Source: Austropuccinia psidii | Taxonomy: Eukaryota > Basidiomycota > Pucciniomycetes > Pucciniales > Sphaerophragmiaceae | NCBI GenBank assembly: GCA_023105745.1 | Contig: JALGQZ010000018.1 | Location: 18,485,773-18,549,772, forward strand | Direction: 5' to 3' | DNA length: 64,000 bases | Part shown: in pieces, positions 11,601 through 23,002 of the stretch | How positions within the stretch are numbered: the stretch's first letter is position 1 | Layout of the letters: every line of letters starts with the position of its first letter | Translations under genes and position numbers: made by a program | Notes under the pieces: model-generated | What the model was told of the DNA's origin: nothing | The model's input: only the letters and a program-made list of their open reading frames with translations | Database searches by the model: none

Positions 11601-14400
11601 AAATAAAGTATTCATCCTCTGTAGTTATCAATTGTCAGGATTTGGGGGGTCAAGTGCATCTCCAGTAGTCACATGTCTTTTAAATTGGGGTTCATTGGAA
11701 ATTTTCCCATTGAACAGACTGTGATACTTGAACAAAGAATGATTTGAATGATATAGTAGTTTTTGTGTAGGTTTGGACATTAATGCTGAAATTATGGCTT
11801 TATACCTATGTGATTTTGTGTATTGGAATGGAGTACATGAACTGATTTTTTGAAATTGAAATCAAGAGGTTCCAATGTCCCAGGAGAGGTTGTTACATTT
11901 TTACCAAGCTAGCTCCTAATTGAATGTAAGGATCTTTAATCTTTAGTATCTTTGATGGAGTTTTGTGGATTAACATGCATGTCATATGGCAAAACTTTAT
12001 TTAGTTCAACATAAACATAGAAATTGAAAAAAACTATTATTTGAGTAATGAAATACAATTAAATCTATAGTAGTAAGGTAAATAATTGACATACTGATTT
12101 GAATATTGGTCATACGGGATGACTTGAAAATCTTAAGTGTGGTAAAGCTTGGTCATGATGGGGTTAATTGGAGGTAGATGACTGGTTTGCATGGATGATG
12201 GAAGTTTTCTCAACCATAGGTCAAACTGAGAGTCAACAAGGCCACATTCCCATATTTAGGCTTTGTTGAACTTATGTCTCAATTATTTTGAGACAACATT
12301 ATTTTCCAATGATCAGATAAAATATAGTACATATCCCTTTTAGCTCAAAAGGCTCTTCCTTCTATTCATTATTCAAAGCTCAAAGTCCAAAATATATGAT
12401 TTCAGGCCATTTGGAAACAAATGACTAAATAATTTTAGATCATATTATGATTGATTGTATTATTTCACAAATTACCTGGTGCACCTGAGTGTATAAAATT
12501 TTTTTAAATGGAGAATTTTCACTTATGCATATTTCTTCCACATGTAAACATTTTGAGGAAAGACACTTGAACTATACACAGAGATATCAAGTTTCCATTG
12601 TCCTTGATAATTTATATTCTTGTAGTATAAAGTTTTATGTGAAGGTAGGCAATGCTTTGTCAAAGAAATCTCACATGAATCAGGTATCAATATAGGTGTT
12701 AGAAATTAAGCCTATATATCTTTGTGAATTGACCATTTGCATTGAAAAATAAATGTACTCAAGCTTTGACATTATCTCTGCAAGGGTATTTTGATATAAT
12801 TGTAACACATGACGATCAGATAATGTTTGGAAATCCCATTTTATCACTATTTTGCTCTGGATTAGGAGTGATGTGGTGGTACTTGCTTGTTACATTTAAG
12901 TCTGGAATAATGAAGGTGGAGGCCACTTCAACATGATAACCCTTGCATATCTTATTGTAATGAGTTATTGACCAATGATTAGTCTACTTTTTTGTATTCA
13001 AAATAATACAAGCATAAGAAATTTTGATTTAATAGCAAGAAAAATCAATGGATGGCAAGTGTCTTTTGTATGGAATAAGAGATAATTTCAAATGTGAGAT
13101 CATCTTTGGCTGTCTTGAGTGGCCAATTTATTTCACAAAATCTCAAGAAAAAACTCCAATTTTAGCACAAATTTTCTGGGATACAATGAATTAGAATTCA
13201 TAAGAGTTTCCCAGCTGTTTCTTTCTACTTGAGGAGGAGCCTCACTCAATTCACCCCTTTGTGTAAATGATACTTTTGCATTGCTCACATAAGGCTTGGG
13301 GAAAATGCATTCCATACTTTTGCCACTCTGATATTCTGAATGTAAAAGATGTGGTCTTGTCATATTCTCATTAATCAAAATTCAAAGAAATGAATGATAA
13401 ACTTATTACAATTGCTAACACAATACATCATGTGGATTTTAGCTAACTGTTTTATTATTCCTATAAAAGCTCAAACCCTAATCCCCCAAACCAACAAAAT
13501 GCTGCAAAGCTATGAATATCAATCAAGAAAGAGAAAGAGTCTTCAGCAGTCCCCTAATATATTAAGACATGAAAAACCCATGAAAATCAATTTTAGATTG
13601 GATAAAAGCAATTCTCTATATTTCACCAGAAACAAGTCACCTTCCTGAAATTTGAACAATTTAAGAGGAAGAGTGCTGGCAAAACTACCTTCCAACTAAG
13701 AAAAAAATGATCAAATAGAAGGTTAAGAAAACTTTCAAATTGATGTTGATAATTTGAACTATATACACAAAATACATCTTATTAAAAGGCTGAATATTTG
13801 AGGCAGGATAAGCAGGATTTATAGCTAACATTATTTATTCAATAAATACCCTAGCCAAACTACCCTGAGATACATATTTATTAAGAGCATTCATAGCCTT
13901 AATGCAATCAGTCTCTTCATGTAGAAACTTCATTTTGAAAGGAGCACATGTAAGAAAGCTCTAGTATTACCAAAGTTCTGCCCCATCTAGGATACTGTTT
14001 TTTTGAATCTCTTTTTCAGCCACCAACCCTCCAAAATGCAAAGTAAGAAAGCATTTCGAAGCTGTGATAATCAATCCCTCTATCAGTTGAAAAGGAAAAA
14101 CAAGCCAGGGGATCAAAAAAACTAAAAGAGTGGACAAAGCTTTGTAGTTTTTAGTAAGTTTTTTGTGAATCATTCAGAAAATTAATCATTGATTCTTTCT
14201 TCTGGAAAGTTTTTTTAACTGATTTTTTGAGAAGGGTGACACAAGTGATTTCAGAGAAAATGAAATTCAAAATGACTCTAAAACAGTGGCAATGAAAGGA
14301 ATAAAATGCAGGAATTTATTCTTCACTTGATGTTTTTTCAGGTGATATTGGATCCAAGCAGTCAGCCACTTCTCAAAACCCCTCTGATACCTCTCAGAAA
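5700..14400. other. AT-rich stretch without a supportable gene
   Basis: Only short frames are present, mostly opening on non-ATG codons, with no motif I recognise and no paired splice sites. Two frames have ordinary amino-acid composition (7527-7754 plus; 13133-13378 minus) but nothing else supports them. A perfect 24-bp palindrome lies at 11302-11325. The sequence is probably old repeat DNA. Confidence 0.5.
11302..11325. repeat. Perfect 24-bp palindrome
   Basis: The 12-base half aacaataataat is followed immediately by its exact complement. It lies in simple AAT/ATT sequence, so replication slippage is a sufficient explanation. Confidence 0.85.
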
Positions 14401-14409
14401 GCTTAACGC

Positions 14410-15235
14410 AGGTCCAAAGCAGTTCAGTGGAATTCATCAGATTTTTTTTCCCAGATTATTGGATTTGAGGCAGCTTTGCAATCATCCAGGACTAATAGAA
14501 AGAGAAGAGGGGGGAAAGAAGGTTCCAAAGTGGTGCATCTGGTTAACCATCTCATAGAGTTTTTTCAGAAGGGGTCAGGCTTGAGGTATTTCAAAGCAGT
14601 TACTTTTTCAGAATACAAAAGGTTTCTTGATATGTGAGTTCAAAGCCTTCTACTACCTATCATTTGAATGATTCAATTGACCAAATATTGTAAAAAGTAT
14701 TGAAATCACACTGGATGAAAGTGGACTATCCAATTTGATGATGCATGGAATGATCAAAGGATACAAATTCTTGAAGAATTCAGAAACAATCCAAAAACTC
14801 AAGGTCTTCTTACAACAAAAGGCACAGGTGGTGTTGGTATTGATCTGAGATGTGCTTAAAATGTCTAAATAATGGTAAGACAGCATTGAGTTAAACTTTT
14901 TACTTAATCTAATATTATTGCCAACACTTAAATTAGGAACCAGATTGGAACCCTTCAAATGATAATCAAGCAGTTGATAGGCTTTATTGACTGGGGAAAA
15001 GGAATGAAGCTCATGTATTTCATTATATAACTGTTGGTAGTATTGAGGTGAATATCCAACAAGTTAGAAGGAAGAAACAGGAGCTTCAGATGTAACATAG
15101 TTTATACTCCACCAATATTTATCTTTTTTAGTAGCTAAAGAATTTTTATTTCAAGGCAGGTTGAGCATTGGACATTTAGGTACTGTGGATCATGAATTGG
15201 AAAAATTGATTGTGGAAACAATAGAAAAATCATGA
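14410..15235 (+). pseudogene. SNF2-family ATPase, C-terminal fragment (copy A)
   Basis: This is the second helicase lobe of the SNF2 gene seen complete at 44532-46873. Visible pieces are the RQLCNHP block (about 14469), KAVTFSEYKRFLD, a motif V region (GTGGVGIDLRC) and motif VI (QAVDRLYRL). Lesions: two TAA codons at 14857-14859 and 14866-14868 where copy B has Gln and Tyr, and an 8-base deletion after the MMHGM block. The first lobe with the ATP-binding motif is absent. Copy A keeps a proper AG intron acceptor (14935-14936) that is GG in copy B. The reading frame ends with TGA at 15233-15235, 9 bp from the stop of the convergent orfY. Confidence 0.85.
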
Positions 15236-15244
15236 ATTATTTTT

Positions 15245-18153
15245 TTAGGTTTCAGATAGTTGAAGTACATAATGAATATCTATGCATGGCTTTGATTGTA
15301 ACATTAGCTTCTCATTATTATTAGGCTTGCAAATATGATCTGATGAATAAAGGTCTTCTGGAAGTCCAATTGGAACTTTGGCTTCTTTCTCAAAAATATC
15401 CCTTTGTACACTCTTCTACTTTCCAAGACATTTGAAATTCAATTAAATTTATTTTTTTGAATTTGCTTTTGAATTAATGAGGCATCTAAGTGACTTGCTA
15501 ATATTGAAAATAAATCTAACCTCCAAGGGGACTTTAGTTTTATTAGTGATTCATTTTCCTCTTCAGTATCAGAGCAGCATTGTGGCTCATCAGATATAAA
15601 AGCTTCATTTTGATAAATTTTCATCAATAGTAATATCTCTGAAAGATTTAATGATAACTGAATAAAAAATAGCATCAATTGGAGTGGAGATCAATTACAA
15701 ATAAGATAAAGACATACTTTCTTATGCCACCTTTATCTTTACTTTTGACTGTTTTTTTTTTGAAAGTGCTTCAGGTATCAATTTATGATTCTTAAGATCC
15801 TCTTGTTTCCCTCTGAACCAGCGCATTAGTATTGAAGACTTATTAGTGTGTGTGTTATCCTTTGTATTTATCAAGAATATTCTCAATGCTCCTTGTTAGT
15901 ATAAATAGTTGCAGTGCTTGAGATCAAATTTTGCAAATATTTGATTCCATTTTGATTTCTAACATTGATTCAAAGCAAAGGTTGACATTGGGAAGCCTTA
16001 TTTGAAGTGATCCTCTAGAAAAATAGTTTTGTACATTGGTAAAATTAATATTGTTCAGCTTATAGAAAGTCCATCTTCTCTCAAGTTGTGATTATGGGGA
16101 TTTGTAATTTGATTATCAATGCAAGAAAAGGGTAAGTTCTCAAAAATTTCCAGACTTTCTCCTGATGGAAGAGATTGGAAATAGTTGATCTCTATGATCA
16201 ACCAGCATAATTGAAGTATAGATCTTGAAATTGCACTGGTAGGTAGTGGGATGATAGGATGTATCTTATTGATAGTCTTGTTTGATTGGGGTGTAGAGGT
16301 TTCAGAAAATTAATGTAAAGCTTTAGGCATAGTAATGCAGGCTAATTAAAGTCAGATTTTTGAGGATAGGAAGAAGAATCAAATACAAGGCTTCTATTTA
16401 TCATACAGAAGGGGATTATAGACCCCTGTGTTAATTCTCACAGCTTGAATAAGGCTGAACAAAAGCTATCTTGCATAAAAGGAGATTATTTGGGAAAGTA
16501 AGCAATGAGGTATCAGGAGATGCAAAGTAGTCTCTTAGTAAACTCAAATATGATTTGAATAAACATCAGGGTGCTTTTAAAGAATAAAAGATAACTACAG
16601 AAAAAACTGATCAAACTAATAAGGTGTTTATATTGGCTTTATCAGGGAGATCTAGTACAGTTTGTCGATCTCTGGTATTTTGTTCAAGCCATGCTTCACT
16701 GAAGTCCAGTACTAAGCATTCAGCCACTTTCAATTTTTTGGAGCAGTGTGATAGCATGGCTTAACTACTTTTAGTTTTCATTGTAGCTCTGACAAGGTCT
16801 TAAGGTGCTCTTTTGAGCTGAATGCAATGGTCTTCTGCTGAGGCAGGATACTAGAGATTCCAGGCTGAGTCACTTCTGTTGAATTGGTCATTTGGAAATC
16901 TCCAGGTTGGTTCAAATCTTGTGCAGTAGCTGATATTGCCACTGGGATGACATTTGACCAGAACTCTGTTTGTTGTGCAAATTAGGGACAAAGAGGGGTT
17001 GGTGTGATTTGGTGATTTTTTTCATTGAAATTATGGGATCAGTAGCAAAGAGAGGGACATTCCAGGCTTCAGGATCATTCTTCTTTGGTGAAAAGATATC
17101 TCATCCTGAATAAAGCAAATAAATATCAATGTTCTGGATGAAGCATGAATTAATTTTCTTTTGTATTTGGCAGATTCATCCAACTCTACTAGCCATTTGC
17201 TTATGCTAAGAAACCCAATACTTTGAAAGTGTATTCCTTTGGCTAATATTTTGGAAAATGGCCTTTTGGGAACTTTCTTGACTTGTTCTCTTACTATAGT
17301 TTCAACATTAACCTGGAATTTCTTCCATGAGGATACACAAAGTGACTGAGAATGGCTAATTCTTGCTTTAAAGTAATCTGAGTGAATAGGATTGAGAGAG
17401 CTTTTTCTTCTTTTTAAATGGTGAGGGTTACTTTTGAGCTTGAGAATAAAATTAGAATTAGGTTTTGGTAGATGTGGCTGTATGCAGGTGTCCTCTATCC
17501 TTGATTTTCCTTTTGTTCTTGTGGTCAAAGGCAGAAAGCTTTGTATATCTGGATAATCATTTTGACAAAATTTATTGACTTCAGGGCTGGAATTAGTAGT
17601 AGGTAGTGTTTTTTTGAAATAATTTTGAGGTTGGAATAGTCGTAATTCTCAAAATTGAGAATCTGACTGGTGCTGTGGGTAAGCTTTTGCAGCATCATAA
17701 TTGCTTCCTGCTGTCTAAGAGAGAAGGAATTCAAGGAATACAGTAGAATTTTTGAGTAAAGCCAAAATGAAATATTGAAAGATACTCCTTGATTCTTTTC
17801 TCTCATACTTTGATAAACTTTGGCCTTTTAATTACTCATATAAGAAGAAGATGTGAAATACCTCTTGATTGATATTTAGGAGGATGGTGAAATCACAACC
17901 TTGGCTTCAGGGTGTAATTATCCACTTAACTGTACACCTAAATTATGATACAAATTATAATGAAAAAGTTGGAAAAACAAATGTTTCAGATCATCTTCAA
18001 GCAGCTGGAGACCTCCTGAGTTTTTTTCCTTGCATATTCCAGAAAGTGACTATCACAGGCATCAAGCTTGATAGAAGGAAGAAATTTTGAGATTTTAGAT
18101 ATGAATTCTGATTTTTCAACTTGCTTTGGCTCCATTTCAAGTAATGGATTCAT
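15245..18153 (-). pseudogene. orfY, uncharacterised element protein (copy A)
   Basis: I do not recognise this protein. It aligns in pieces with the minus-strand gene 46883-50302. It starts MNPLLEMEPKQVEKSEFISK at the ATG 18153, matching copy B's MDPLLEIEPKQVDKSEFISK. Other shared blocks are a Lys/Ser-rich stretch with FNILKLKS-like residues near 17.4 kb, LDLPDKANINTLL near 16.65 kb, and a C-terminal SKPCIDIH...LQLSET ending at TAA 15245-15247. Many stops and frameshifts break it. An extra tract of a few dozen bases near 15440 separates it from the copy B frame. Confidence 0.6.
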
Positions 18154-18639
18154 TTTGGAGGAGGGATTATCTAAAATTGACTGAGGTTTTATTATCATAG
18201 ATAATTTTTTAAATTCGTTTTTAAAATGAGCTTGTAAAAATTAGAAAGCCACAGCTCTTGACAGTTTACACAAGACAGAAAGGACTATTATTGAATTTGG
18301 GATTTTGGGAAGGCAAATATAATGATTGCTTTCAATAAATGTTAAGATTTTTGCTTGAGACTTGCTCAGTATAGAATAAATTTTGTAAAAATCAAAGACC
18401 AAAGCAGGTACAAATAAGAGACTTCTATGTTAAATGATTTTGAGGACTTATGGCACAGTTCAGCTCTCAAGCACATTAAGATAATGCCAAATTTGAAACT
18501 GGTGTCCATAATTGTGGCTAAAGCATTAATTCTCTTAGCTGGTGCTTTTTTAAAATACTTTTTTACCTCATATTTCATTTCCAAATACATCTATTACTAC
18601 TTCTAAACTGGGCTACAAAAGAAGACTAAGATATGAACA

Positions 18640-20163
18640 TTATTCAGGATTCATCTCATTATTACTGCTTGAAAAAGCTCCCATTCCACTCAGAGAAGAT
18701 TTTCTTGGCCTATGTATAATGTGACATCCCCCTTTAGTCTTGGACTCAAACTCTGATAAAAAATTTTGAAGTCCAATTGGTTCTTCTACCAATAAGTAGT
18801 TTCATTCAACTTCTGAAATTGTACATAAGGAAATTTTAGAATAGCAATGTGAGACATTGATTAAATCTGAATTATAGTCTAATTTGTCTCCATCCCTTTG
18901 AAGCATATGTTTACCTCTATTCTTTTCACGCTGAGTTTTGGTACAAAGTGTAATTGCTAAGCCCAATTGCCTCATACTGAAAGTCAAAGGTTCACTACAC
19001 CAAACTGCAAACAGTGTCTTTGGTGCTTTTCCAAAGTCAGAATTATGCTCTACATCTGGAGTGGCTTTTGTATCAGTATATATAGCAGAGAAATCATTGT
19101 TTTGAGGGAATAGTTGATGTGCTATCTTGAAACAAGCAGCTGCAACCCGAATATAAAAGTAATATTAGACTTTGGTTTACAGCTAGAAAATGAATAAGCA
19201 CATGCATTTCGCCTCATTTTTTAGTGTTGTTGCATTTCTTAGCTTTTTGAAATTTGACCTCTCCTGCAGCCTGTCCAAGTCTTGAGAGCTTTCTCATTTC
19301 TTTGCCTTTTTCATTCACCCAATGTTCAACTGTTAGGTTGAGTCTGGCTCCAGTTGAAAGAATGTTCAGAGATGAGATCAGCTATGGCTGCATTCCAAGT
19401 GGAGTTATTGAATGATGTTCCTCATTTGAGGCCTATTAGTTGGAATTCTGTTTCACCACCACATGTTTCAACTATTCAGAATATCATGACCTGGGTGAAA
19501 TCCAGGTGGCTGAAATCAGTGAGATATAGAAGTGATTTCTTGTTTCACCAGAATTTTTTGTGCTCACTCATTGGTTGACCTCTCAATCCATATCAAAATG
19601 TTTCAAAAGGAGTCTTGATGTGTTCAGCACGGAGGTTGACCCAATGAATGTGAAATTCCTCCTCATCATCATTGATAGGATTAGGTGGGAATTCATTCAA
19701 AGAAGCAGGCATACCCATCAAAAAGTAGATAAACTCTTGCAGGTGGACTGATTCATTTGATGCTGAATGCCTGAATTGGAAGATTTTTTGTTGTTACCAA
19801 TCTTGTAATGTGGTTGTTTCTGCATTGAAGATTTTCTTACTGACTCTCTTCTTGTTCAATATTGAATTCTACTCCAACTGAAAAAAAATTAGCGAGTCAT
19901 TTTCAATCAAATTTAGGAAAGATACTCACCAGCTGAAGTTATTTCCTCTTGTCTCTCTGGACTTGCATTGTGTACAGCTGCATCCTTTATACGAAATCTT
20001 GGAGAAAGATGGATTGCTTTCCAGTAGAGTTAGTGTGAATGTTTTTGTTCTCTTCATCTGAGTGAGTCATTGGGTCACTCTCTCTTGAGGTATTTTGTAA
20101 TATAGATTCAGGATTTTCTCCATGAAACACACAGGGGGAGCCACCCATTTCATTGGAAAACAT
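18640..20163 (-). pseudogene. orfX, uncharacterised element protein (copy A)
   Basis: I do not recognise this protein. It starts at the ATG 20163 (MFSNEMGGSPC, against MSSNAMGGSPS in copy B). A Ser/Asp/Glu-rich N-terminus is followed by HLQEFIYFLMGMP near 19.73 kb, a region with ILVKQEITSIS near 19.5 kb, a block with KNRGKHMLQRDGDK (about 18.9 kb), and a conserved end SSLSGMGAFSSSNNEMNPE before TAA at 18640-18642. It contains stops and frameshifts. At one site it keeps a CAA codon where copy B has a TGA, which helps to define the ancestral frame. Confidence 0.6.
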
Positions 20164-20606
20164 TGTAGTAAGAATCTAAAATAATTCAGAAAAATTCAAG
20201 CAAATGAGTTGTTTATACTATTGGAGGTTTGAGGAAACTTGAAAGGGTCAAGCTATGAGATTACTTTGGTGGATTAGAAAGGTCAATAAAGCTTCAAGGA
20301 ACCCAGTGAAGTTGATATACATATTCCATAGTGGGGAAGGGATGGTTTATCAACAAATTTTTTCAAACCTGTGCAATTAAGTTCCAGCCATCCAAATGGA
20401 GTTTTGGAAGCTCATTGCAAAGCTTAAAAGTTGCAAATTTGCTATTTAAGAAACTTTTGAAAGGGATTTATGTGTTTCATTCTCTAAAAATTCCATGGAA
20501 AGGATTTTATATATTAACAAAGGAAAAAATGAATGTTTTAGCTTCGAGGAAAGCTTTAGTGCTCTTTGCTAATATACCCAAGGCTTAATAAATATGACGG
20601 CTTCAA

Positions 20607-21786
20607 TCACCTATCCCTGACTGTCATTGTTTGAAAGAAAATAGTAAGAAACTATTGAGATATGAGATATTAGTGCAATTCCACTAATTCACTTACTCAT
20701 GAATGTAGAGATACCAGACAAATTGTAGCCTGATTAATTCCAAATTTTCCAAGATAATTTTTGAGGCTTGCAGCATGACTCATAACTAATTGGAAGTTGA
20801 TGATTACAGCATCCTCTTTCTGGTCCCACACAATGGAACAATTGAAGGGTGGAAAAGAATGCAAGGGATCTTTTTCTATTTCATCAGTTTCAAGACTCCC
20901 TAAAGGTGTGATTATAAGCCACCAGAGGCACCTTGTACTAATGAGAAAAGATTCTCAATCTGGCCCAAGTATTTGACATGATTGATACTATACCCTATGA
21001 TGCTGTCTTCAACATGAGATTTTACATTACAATACCTCTTTTTTTCAACAATTATTGAATTTTTGTGTTCAAAGACAACATCCCTTAGATTCCTGGATAC
21101 CAGTAGTTTCCCCCTTTGACAAATAGTATCATTCATGTGCCCCACTCCAGGAAGATTATATAAGGTGAAGCAGTCTGGACAGCAAACCTTCTCTTCAAAG
21201 TCCATGGATATGCTCAGTTGAATTAAAATGCTTTCAATTGAGAGGGGAATATCATTGGCAATAGATAAGCCATCAAAGTCAAATTTCTCTCCTAGGCTTG
21301 TTATTTTTTCCCTTTCAGATCAAAGGAAATTGTTGATACTATCTCTGGAAATTCCAGTTTTGAGGTAAAACTTGGCAGCCTGCACAAAAACTTTCAGCAC
21401 ATGGGAATAAATGAACTTGAAGGTGTTGTTTGTATATTTGTTGGAATTGAAAATTAAATTTGTTCCTATATGAGGATCGGCTCTTTGGGAGTTGGAGGTT
21501 TCATGATTTTTTGTCTTAGCTCAGGTAAAAAATGAGAGACAGTTGAAAATCATGCAGGAAATTTGAAATAAGCAAAGCAAGAAGGCTTTACATTTTCTAT
21601 ATTTGTGTTTGATGATGGGTTGTCAAGCTCTGTTTAGTTTTCCTGAACTTATGTAACTCCAACTGATGTGTCTTCCAAGCTGGGTCAGACATAGGTCTTC
21701 CCCTCGGAGCAATATTATTGATATCTTCATAAAATGGCTTGTAACAACAAAGTTCTTGACAAATACAAACTTTTTAGGTAAATCCA
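20607..21786 (-). pseudogene. Tnp2-type transposase with large internal deletion (copy A)
   Basis: The N-terminal part (including CCPDCFTLYNL near 21.18 kb) is joined directly to the C-terminal part (KLLVSRNLRDVV, then HVEDSI, then KYLGQIENLFSLV). The whole catalytic core present in copy B between about 53600 and 55761 is missing. The junction lies at 21126-21142, inside a cacatgaatgatac context. The N-terminal Cys cluster of copy B has lost frame through a one-base change in an A/T run near 21775. The last codons before TGA 20607-20609 (DR then stop, after an intron) are the same as in copy B. This is a typical internal-deletion derivative and cannot encode a transposase. Confidence 0.85.
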
Positions 21787-22089
21787 TATTAAAGTTTTGA
21801 AGTGTGGTTTGAAGGAAAAATTAGTAACTAAGAGTGAGAATTTAGTGATGTAGTTATATAGGTAATATTTGAGGTCTGGGTGAGCTCATTCAGATGAAGC
21901 ATTAGGTTGTATTCCTGCATATTAGAAATTATGACTCAGGTCAGTGCTGTATTTAGTGTGGGCTCAAATCAAGCTTGCCAGTCAATGATAATTTTTACCA
22001 CATGCATACCAATTAGCACCACCCTCAAGAACCATCAGAGCCAAATCAGAGACAGAAATAAGCTATATTTGAATCAGGTCAATGACTAA

Positions 22090-22720
22090 CATTACCCATA
22101 AATGATGACCAATGGTAATAATTTGCCAACCTTACAGTTTAATTTTAAATGGTTCATATGAGCTGTTGACTGCATTGAGATACAGTTTTATCTATATTTG
22201 AGTGGGGTCTGATGACTGTGTAAGAAGGCAAACCAAAGCTCATATGAACCATCTTAAATACAGCGGCACATGAATTCTTAAGTGGTCCAAATTATTTACT
22301 GCCAGTATAATTTTCACCATATACAAACCAATCATGGCCATAATTGGTTTGAAGGCCTGGACCCTCATCAGACCCCACTCAGATACCCAAGTATTCAAAC
22401 AAGCTTCACCCATACTTGTTTTGTATTTAATACCAGCTATGACCATCTATAATGGGTCTGATGACTTCACACCAATGCAAACCAATACTCATATAATTGA
22501 TTTGTATATGGTGCAAATAACTGGCAGTCATAATCAGACCACTCTACACTTCAATATAAGTGGCTGTATGCTCCTTTGAAACAAATCAGATATAGATAAT
22601 TCTGCATCTGATTGGGGTCCAATTATCACCATAATTGGTTTGTGTGTGGTACAAAATATGATGAGCAGTCATAATTTCACCACCCTCAAATGCCCTTCAA
22701 ACCTGTATTTGTGGTCATGT
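22090..22720. promoter_or_regulatory. Palindrome-rich region between Tnp2-A and orfZ-A
   Basis: This lies between the divergent starts of the transposase and orfZ. It holds several degenerate copies of three palindromic modules also seen at 56640-57140: a cagatac...gtatctg-like module, a caaaccaat...attggtttg module (clear at 22325-22352), and an attatgac...gtcataat module (for example around 22660). Position and conservation suggest a shared two-way promoter or a protein-binding array. No function is shown by the sequence itself. Confidence 0.55.
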
Positions 22721-23002
22721 AATTTAATAAGACATACTAAATAAGCACTTCGCTCCAGTTTCTTCACACCCAATGTGTAATTTGTGGCTTTATCTGTTGA
22801 GGCTCATCATCTATATTACCTTTGAGACCTTCAAACCATTTTTTCACCATCACATACTCTTCCACTTATAACCTCTATGGCCCCACTGCTGAAATTGAAT
22901 TGGCTGGGTCCTGCAATTTAATTAGTGCTGTTTTAAAGGTAAGCTCGTCCACCCTTTACAGGCTAACCTGATTCAAAATTCAAATTCATCATCTTTCAGT
23001 TC

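Noticed and set aside
14306..14410. Upstream part of the plus frame before the SNF2-A homology (starting QEFILHLMF)
   Set aside because: The homology with copy B starts only at the ggtccaaagcag block. The upstream residues have no family resemblance and look like chance read-through.
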